Positions 5,588-8,458 of a stretch of DNA of 8,458 bases are shown one piece after another. Made by a program: the position numbers and the translations under genes. The notes under the pieces were generated by a model, which saw only the letters and a program-made list of their open reading frames with translations, did not search any database and was not told the origin of the DNA. Source of the stretch: an uncultured Lachnospiraceae bacterium (GTDB taxonomy: Bacteria > Bacillota > Clostridia > Lachnospirales > Lachnospiraceae). The first letter of the stretch is position 1. Each line of letters begins with the position of its first letter. The DNA lies in assembly GCA_902766655.1 (NCBI GenBank), contig CACXEL010000332.1:1-8458 (forward strand). Direction: 5' to 3'.

Positions 5588-7519
5588 TCACTTCTCCGCA
5601 TCCGGCATGGCCACCAGCACTGCCACACAGCGCGGGGGAAGCATGCAGGACTTTCTTCTGTTGGGCTCCACGGGCAGGGTCGCCGCGGACATCTTGGGAT
5701 TCAGGGCAGACGGCCGTGTGACCACGGTTCCGGCAAATGCCCCCGAAGGCACCGGCAGCGCTTCCGCCGCCTCCTCCTTCTCTATAGGCTCCGGCTCCTG
5801 GTCAAAGATCCTCCAGATATCGTCATCGGAGGAGAGGACCACCTGCCACCGCTTTCCCCGGGGCAGGATGGGCAGACCGAACACCTGCTTCTCCCAGTAG
5901 GCGTTGTAGGCCACGTAAATCAGGTCGTCGTAGGACCCGTCCGCTTTCCGCTCATAATTGCCGCAGTACATGAGGGCGACGGATCTGGCCTTCTCCTCAT
6001 AGGGGAAATACCATGCGCGGTCGCAGTGGATGGACACGTCCGGGAAGCCGAAGGAGCGGTAGTCCGTACCGCGGAGAGCCCTGGCGGGGTGAAGGATCGG
6101 ATGGGCCTTGCGGAAGGCGATCAGATCCCTGGCGCAGCGGAAAATGTCTTCATTTTTCCTGAATACGGTCCAGTCGACCCAGCCGATGGCGTTGTCCGAG
6201 GCGTAAGGATTGTTGTTGCCCTCCTGCCCGTTCCCGAACTCGTCGCCCGCATAGATGAGCGGGAGACTCTCGGCCAGGAGCACGTAGGCCAGGGCGTTCT
6301 TGACCTGTTTGCGCCGCAGGTCCAGGATCAGCTTCCTGCGGGTCGGTCCCTCCTCGCCGCAGTTCCAGCTGAAGTTCATGTCCGTCCCGTCGCTGTTGTT
6401 CTCGCCGTTCTCCTCGTTGTGCTTATCGTTGTAGCTGACCGCATCCATGAGGGTGAAGCCGTTGACGTTGGCCATGTAGTTCACGGTCCCGTAGCTGGCC
6501 GGATTCTTCCTGACGGCACTCACAAAACGGCTGATCAGACCGGCATCTCCCTTGAGGAAGCAGCGGCCTGTGTACTGGAAGTCATTGCTGTACTCGAGCA
6601 GGTGGCGGGATGCACAGGAGTCGGCCTCCGGCAGGGTCCTCTCGTCCAGGTGCTCGAAGAAGAGCAGGGTCCGTGCCAGGAGCGGATCGTGGGTGATGGG
6701 CGTATAAGGAACACCCTCTCCCGTAAAATGAAAACCGTCTATATGATAGGCCATCTTCCAGTAACGGACAGCCTGCAGTATGGCGTATGTATCCGCCTCA
6801 GCAGGAATGTAGAACTCCATGATGCAGGAAATCCCCGCACGGTGGAGGGCCTTCACCATGTCCTTCATTTCCCGGACGGAGTCGGCGCTGTGGGAGAACT
6901 TCTCCTTGGGTGCGTAGTACCTGTTCTCCTCGGCGTAGCCCCAGTAATTCCTGAGCTCGCCGGCCGTGATCCTGGCGAAGGGGGGCATATCCAGCGTCTC
7001 GTCCCACTCGTAGGCCGGCATGAGTTCGATGGCATTCACGCCCAGCTCCTGAAGATAAGGAATCTTTTCGACGATACCTCTGAAGGTGCCTTTGGCCTTC
7101 ACACCGCTGCGCGCACCCTTGGTGAAGCCCCGCACATGGAGCTTATAAATGATAAGATTGTTCACCGGTGTATCCGGGGAGACGACTCCCTCCCAGTCAT
7201 ATCGATCGGACACGATCCGGCTCACCGGCCCGCTGACACGCCTGGCGTAAGGATCGTTGACCTTTTTTCCGTTGATCACAAAATAATAACCGCAGTTCAT
7301 CAGGCCCCGGCCGCTGACCAGGACCGCACTGACCTCTCCCACCCTCTCTTCAGCAGGAAGAGGGATCTCCTGGAGGACCGTATTGCCGGAAGGATCAGTC
7401 AGGACGAGGGATGCCTCCCTGCCTTCGGGAACACGGACGGCAAAATTGACGCCGTCCCTGGTCACCATAGCGCCCATATTCAGAGGATTGCCCGTTAATA
7501 CCGTGTATTTCTGACTCAT
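5588..7519 (-). CDS. GlgX/isoamylase-like GH13 protein, probably catalytically inactive
   Basis: The 643-residue product matches glycogen-debranching enzymes (GlgX, isoamylase, pullulanase; family GH13) along its length. A CBM48-like N-terminal domain covers about residues 8-110. The barrel follows, with NYWGYAEENRYYAP (191-204), SYNDKHNEENGENN (362-375) and GDEFGNGQEGNNNPY (425-439), and then a C-terminal beta domain. The catalytic centre is not conserved. Region I reads IMEFYIPAE where DVxxNH is expected. Region II reads DGFHFT, so the nucleophile Asp is Thr266 and its Arg is His264. Region IV reads NVNGF where HDGF is expected (Val352, Asn353). An acid, Glu289, may remain. I infer a glucan-binding pseudoenzyme. 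A Glu/Pro/Ala-rich stretch (about 574-600) lies before the last strand. The start at 7519 has AGAGAGGA about six bases upstream; an in-frame GTG at 7645 extends into a low-complexity basic stretch and is rejected. The stop overlaps the Hpt gene. Confidence 0.9.
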   Translation of the reverse strand: MSQKYTVLTGNPLNMGAMVTRDGVNFAVRVPEGREASLVLTDPSGNTVLQEIPLPAEERVGEVSAVLVSGRGLMNCGYYFVINGKKVNDPYARRVSGPVSRIVSDRYDWEGVVSPDTPVNNLIIYKLHVRGFTKGARSGVKAKGTFRGIVEKIPYLQELGVNAIELMPAYEWDETLDMPPFARITAGELRNYWGYAEENRYYAPKEKFSHSADSVREMKDMVKALHRAGISCIMEFYIPAEADTYAILQAVRYWKMAYHIDGFHFTGEGVPYTPITHDPLLARTLLFFEHLDERTLPEADSCASRHLLEYSNDFQYTGRCFLKGDAGLISRFVSAVRKNPASYGTVNYMANVNGFTLMDAVSYNDKHNEENGENNSDGTDMNFSWNCGEEGPTRRKLILDLRRKQVKNALAYVLLAESLPLIYAGDEFGNGQEGNNNPYASDNAIGWVDWTVFRKNEDIFRCARDLIAFRKAHPILHPARALRGTDYRSFGFPDVSIHCDRAWYFPYEEKARSVALMYCGNYERKADGSYDDLIYVAYNAYWEKQVFGLPILPRGKRWQVVLSSDDDIWRIFDQEPEPIEKEEAAEALPVPSGAFAGTVVTRPSALNPKMSAATLPVEPNRRKSCMLPPRCVAVLVAMPDAEK

Positions 7520-7711
7520 TGCTATTCCTCTCTCAATGACAAAACGTCGGCTGCCTGCGCCGCCTGTCACCTGCTGCCGGACCTTGCGCCGGCACGTGCT
7601 GCGGCCCCTCCGTGTTGCCCGGCCGGACGCTAACCGGCCGGTCACTGCAGGGAGATGCCCCCTGCTTCCATCCTTGCGTCCGGAGAGCCCCGCTCAGTGA
7701 TAGACATACAT
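7520..7711 (-). promoter_or_regulatory. structured 5' leader of the GlgX-like operon
   Basis: If transcription starts near the TATACT box, the leader is about 190 bases. It contains a perfect 8-base inverted repeat, CCGGACGC at 7623-7630 and GCGTCCGG at 7676-7683. This encloses a palindrome ACCGGCCGGT (7633-7642) and a hairpin GCAGGG/CCCTGC (7647-7652 with 7660-7665). The nesting suggests a folded RNA element, but I recognise no known riboswitch class. It contains no convincing gene. Confidence 0.4.
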
Positions 7712-7729
7712 AGAGATAGTATACTCTAT
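7710..7729 (-). promoter_or_regulatory. possible -10 box and inverted repeat upstream of the GlgX-like operon
   Basis: An AT-rich patch interrupts otherwise GC-rich DNA. On the minus strand it contains TATACT (7718-7723), a good -10 box, but the -35 position at 17 bases reads GTGAAA, which is poor. The box sits inside an inverted repeat, ATAGAG (7710-7715) and CTCTAT (7724-7729), which could be a repressor or activator site overlapping the promoter. Confidence 0.4.
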
Positions 7730-7754
7730 TTCCGGCAGGATTTCACCTGAAATA

Positions 7755-7783
7755 TTGTTTTTGCTGACTGTTTATGCTATGCT
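7755..7783 (+). promoter_or_regulatory. sigma-A type promoter for the DUF1292 gene
   Basis: TTGTTT (7755-7760) is followed after exactly 17 bases by TATGCT (7778-7783), and the -10 box is preceded by TGC, an extended -10 element. This implies a transcript start near 7790 and a leader of about 110 bases. The promoter is divergent from the GlgX-like operon. Confidence 0.6.
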
Positions 7784-7884
7784 GTTGAAGATCCGGTCAG
7801 GCATTCGCCTTCTGCCGTCCCCGGCCCGCGTGCCGAAGCGGCTTCAGACCGTGAAACCTATTCTATCAGGTACAAAAAAGAAAA

Positions 7885-7891
7885 AGGAGGT
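7885..7891 (+). promoter_or_regulatory. strong ribosome binding site of the DUF1292 gene
   Basis: AGGAGGT lies eight bases before the ATG at 7900, a near-perfect complement to the 16S rRNA 3' end. It fixes the start codon and points to efficient translation. Confidence 0.85.
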
Positions 7892-7899
7892 CACCTGAC

Positions 7900-8220
7900 A
7901 TGGCTGATATCGACAACTTTGATGACACCGCCTATCTTGGCGACGATCTGGGTTCCGTCACCCTGACCATGGACGACGGTTCAGAGATTGAATGTGAGAT
8001 CCTCGCGATCTACCCCGCCGGCGGCAGGCAGTATATCGCCCTGCTTCCCGAGGAGGAAGAAGACGAGGAAGAGAGCTCGGTCCTCATTTATCGCTACATC
8101 GACAACGGCGATGACGAAGATCCCGATATCGAGAACATCGAGGACGACGATGAGTACGATATCGCCGCCGACGCCTTCGACGAGCTGCTCGATGAAGCGG
8201 ATTTCGAGTTCGAGGATTGA
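7900..8220 (+). CDS. DUF1292 (YrzB-like) acidic protein of unknown function
   Basis: This 106-residue protein has the hallmarks of the DUF1292 family found in Firmicutes: VTLTMDDGSEIECEILAIY (about 20-38), then an IALLPEEE segment (about 47-54), VLIYRY (61-66), and a C-terminal IENIEDDDEYDIAADAFDELL (about 79-99). It is extremely acidic, with an Asp/Glu run around residues 52-59 and an acidic tail, and has no signal peptide or membrane segment, so it is probably cytoplasmic. Its molecular role is unknown. It is the only plus-strand gene, with its own promoter, a strong ribosome binding site and a terminator directly behind it, so it is likely monocistronic. It converges on the dUTPase gene. 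Confidence 0.9.
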   Translation: MADIDNFDDTAYLGDDLGSVTLTMDDGSEIECEILAIYPAGGRQYIALLPEEEEDEEESSVLIYRYIDNGDDEDPDIENIEDDDEYDIAADAFDELLDEADFEFED

Positions 8221-8225
8221 AAAGG

Positions 8226-8242
8226 CTTTCTGAGTCAGAAAG
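8226..8242. repeat. near-perfect palindrome after the DUF1292 gene
   Basis: CTTTCTGA and TCAGAAAG flank a single G. The repeat lies between the DUF1292 stop and the terminator stem and shares its last two bases with that stem. On the minus strand it is followed by CCTTTTC and might help terminate dUTPase transcripts. Confidence 0.45.
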
Positions 8243-8286
8243 ACCCTGGCTGATCCGGTTTTCACCGGATGACCAGGGTCTTTTTT
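8241..8286. terminator. rho-independent terminator between DUF1292 and dUTPase genes
   Basis: AGACCCTGG (8241-8249) pairs with CCAGGGTCT (8273-8281). An upper stem, ATCCGG (8253-8258) with CCGGAT (8265-8270), is capped by TTTTCA, with a small internal loop between the two stems. Six T residues (8281-8286) follow on the plus strand. The convergent arrangement suggests it also serves the minus-strand dUTPase gene, although the minus-strand U-tract is short. Confidence 0.88.
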
Positions 8287-8292
8287 GTGTGT

Positions 8293-8458
8293 CTATTTGC
8301 CGGATGTGCTCCCGAAGCCGCCGTTCCGCTTCCCGGTCGCCGCGTCGCTCTCCGTGATGCCGAAGGGAAGGAAGATTCCCTGCATGAAGCCGTCGCCGGC
8401 CGCAAGATCCAGGGTCCGGCCTTCGTTGCTGTCGTTGGTCAGCCTCGCGAAGATCTGC
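8293..8458 (-). CDS. dut: dUTP diphosphatase, C-terminal part (cut by window edge)
   Basis: dUTPase hydrolyses dUTP to dUMP and pyrophosphate, which keeps uracil out of DNA and supplies dUMP for thymidylate synthesis. Only the last 54 codons are present; the 5' part lies beyond base 8458. The visible protein includes GDGFMQGIFLPFGIT, typical of the region around the last core strand of trimeric dUTPases, and ends in RNGGFGSTSGK. The RxGGFGST motif is the flexible C-terminal arm (motif V) that closes over the active site. The stop is TAG at 8293-8295. The fragment is short, but the C-terminal motif is highly specific. Confidence 0.85.
   Translation of the reverse strand, partial: QIFARLTNDSNEGRTLDLAAGDGFMQGIFLPFGITESDAATGKRNGGFGSTSGK

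Noticed and set aside
6026..7498. Plus-strand open frame of 490 codons opposite the GlgX-like gene
   Set aside because: It mirrors the codon pattern of the minus-strand gene, which has strong homology motifs, and has no start signals of its own.
7520..7645. N-terminal extension of the GlgX-like protein from a GTG at 7645
   Set aside because: The extension is arginine-rich and unlike the family, and a good ribosome binding site precedes the ATG at 7519.
7981..8265. Minus-strand open frame opposite the DUF1292 gene
   Set aside because: It runs through the terminator hairpin and is complementary to a conserved acidic protein with strong expression signals.

Overview
The window looks like a chromosomal segment of a GC-rich Firmicute of class Clostridia, most likely Lachnospiraceae or a close relative. 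I base this on the FtsW signature (PEAQNDMIF), a DUF1292/YrzB-type acidic protein, an AGGAGG-type ribosome binding site and the general gene content. The assignment comes from reading the sequence; no search was run. I see no insertion sequence, CRISPR array, rRNA or intact tRNA.

Layout: six of the eight genes lie on the minus strand and are read from high to low coordinates. Block 1 (about 7711 down to 4066) is a structured leader, a GlgX/isoamylase-like protein, a stand-alone Hpt phosphotransfer protein and the septal peptidoglycan polymerase FtsW. The three genes are joined by overlapping stop/start codons (GTGA, then TTGA). Block 2 (3956 to 1873) is gltX (glutamyl-tRNA synthetase) with a compact Sfp-like phosphopantetheinyl transferase coupled to it by an ATGA overlap. 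Block 3 (1688 to 87) is prfC (peptide chain release factor 3). On the right, a DUF1292 protein is read on the plus strand from a promoter divergent to block 1. It converges on the 3' end of a minus-strand dUTPase gene cut by the window edge, with a strong hairpin terminator between the two.

Most of this is housekeeping: translation (gltX, prfC), division (ftsW) and nucleotide hygiene (dut). The most interesting element is the first gene of block 1. It keeps the CBM48-like N-terminus, the barrel and the characteristic glycogen-debranching motifs, yet the GH13 catalytic Asp nucleophile is Thr, the second catalytic Asp is Asn, and the conserved Arg and His residues around them are also replaced. 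It therefore looks like a preserved but catalytically dead glucan-binding pseudoenzyme, tightly coupled to an orphan phosphorelay domain and to FtsW. A link from carbohydrate or glycogen status through a phosphorelay to septal wall synthesis is an attractive but untested reading. The phosphopantetheinyl transferase also departs from its family at two conserved positions.
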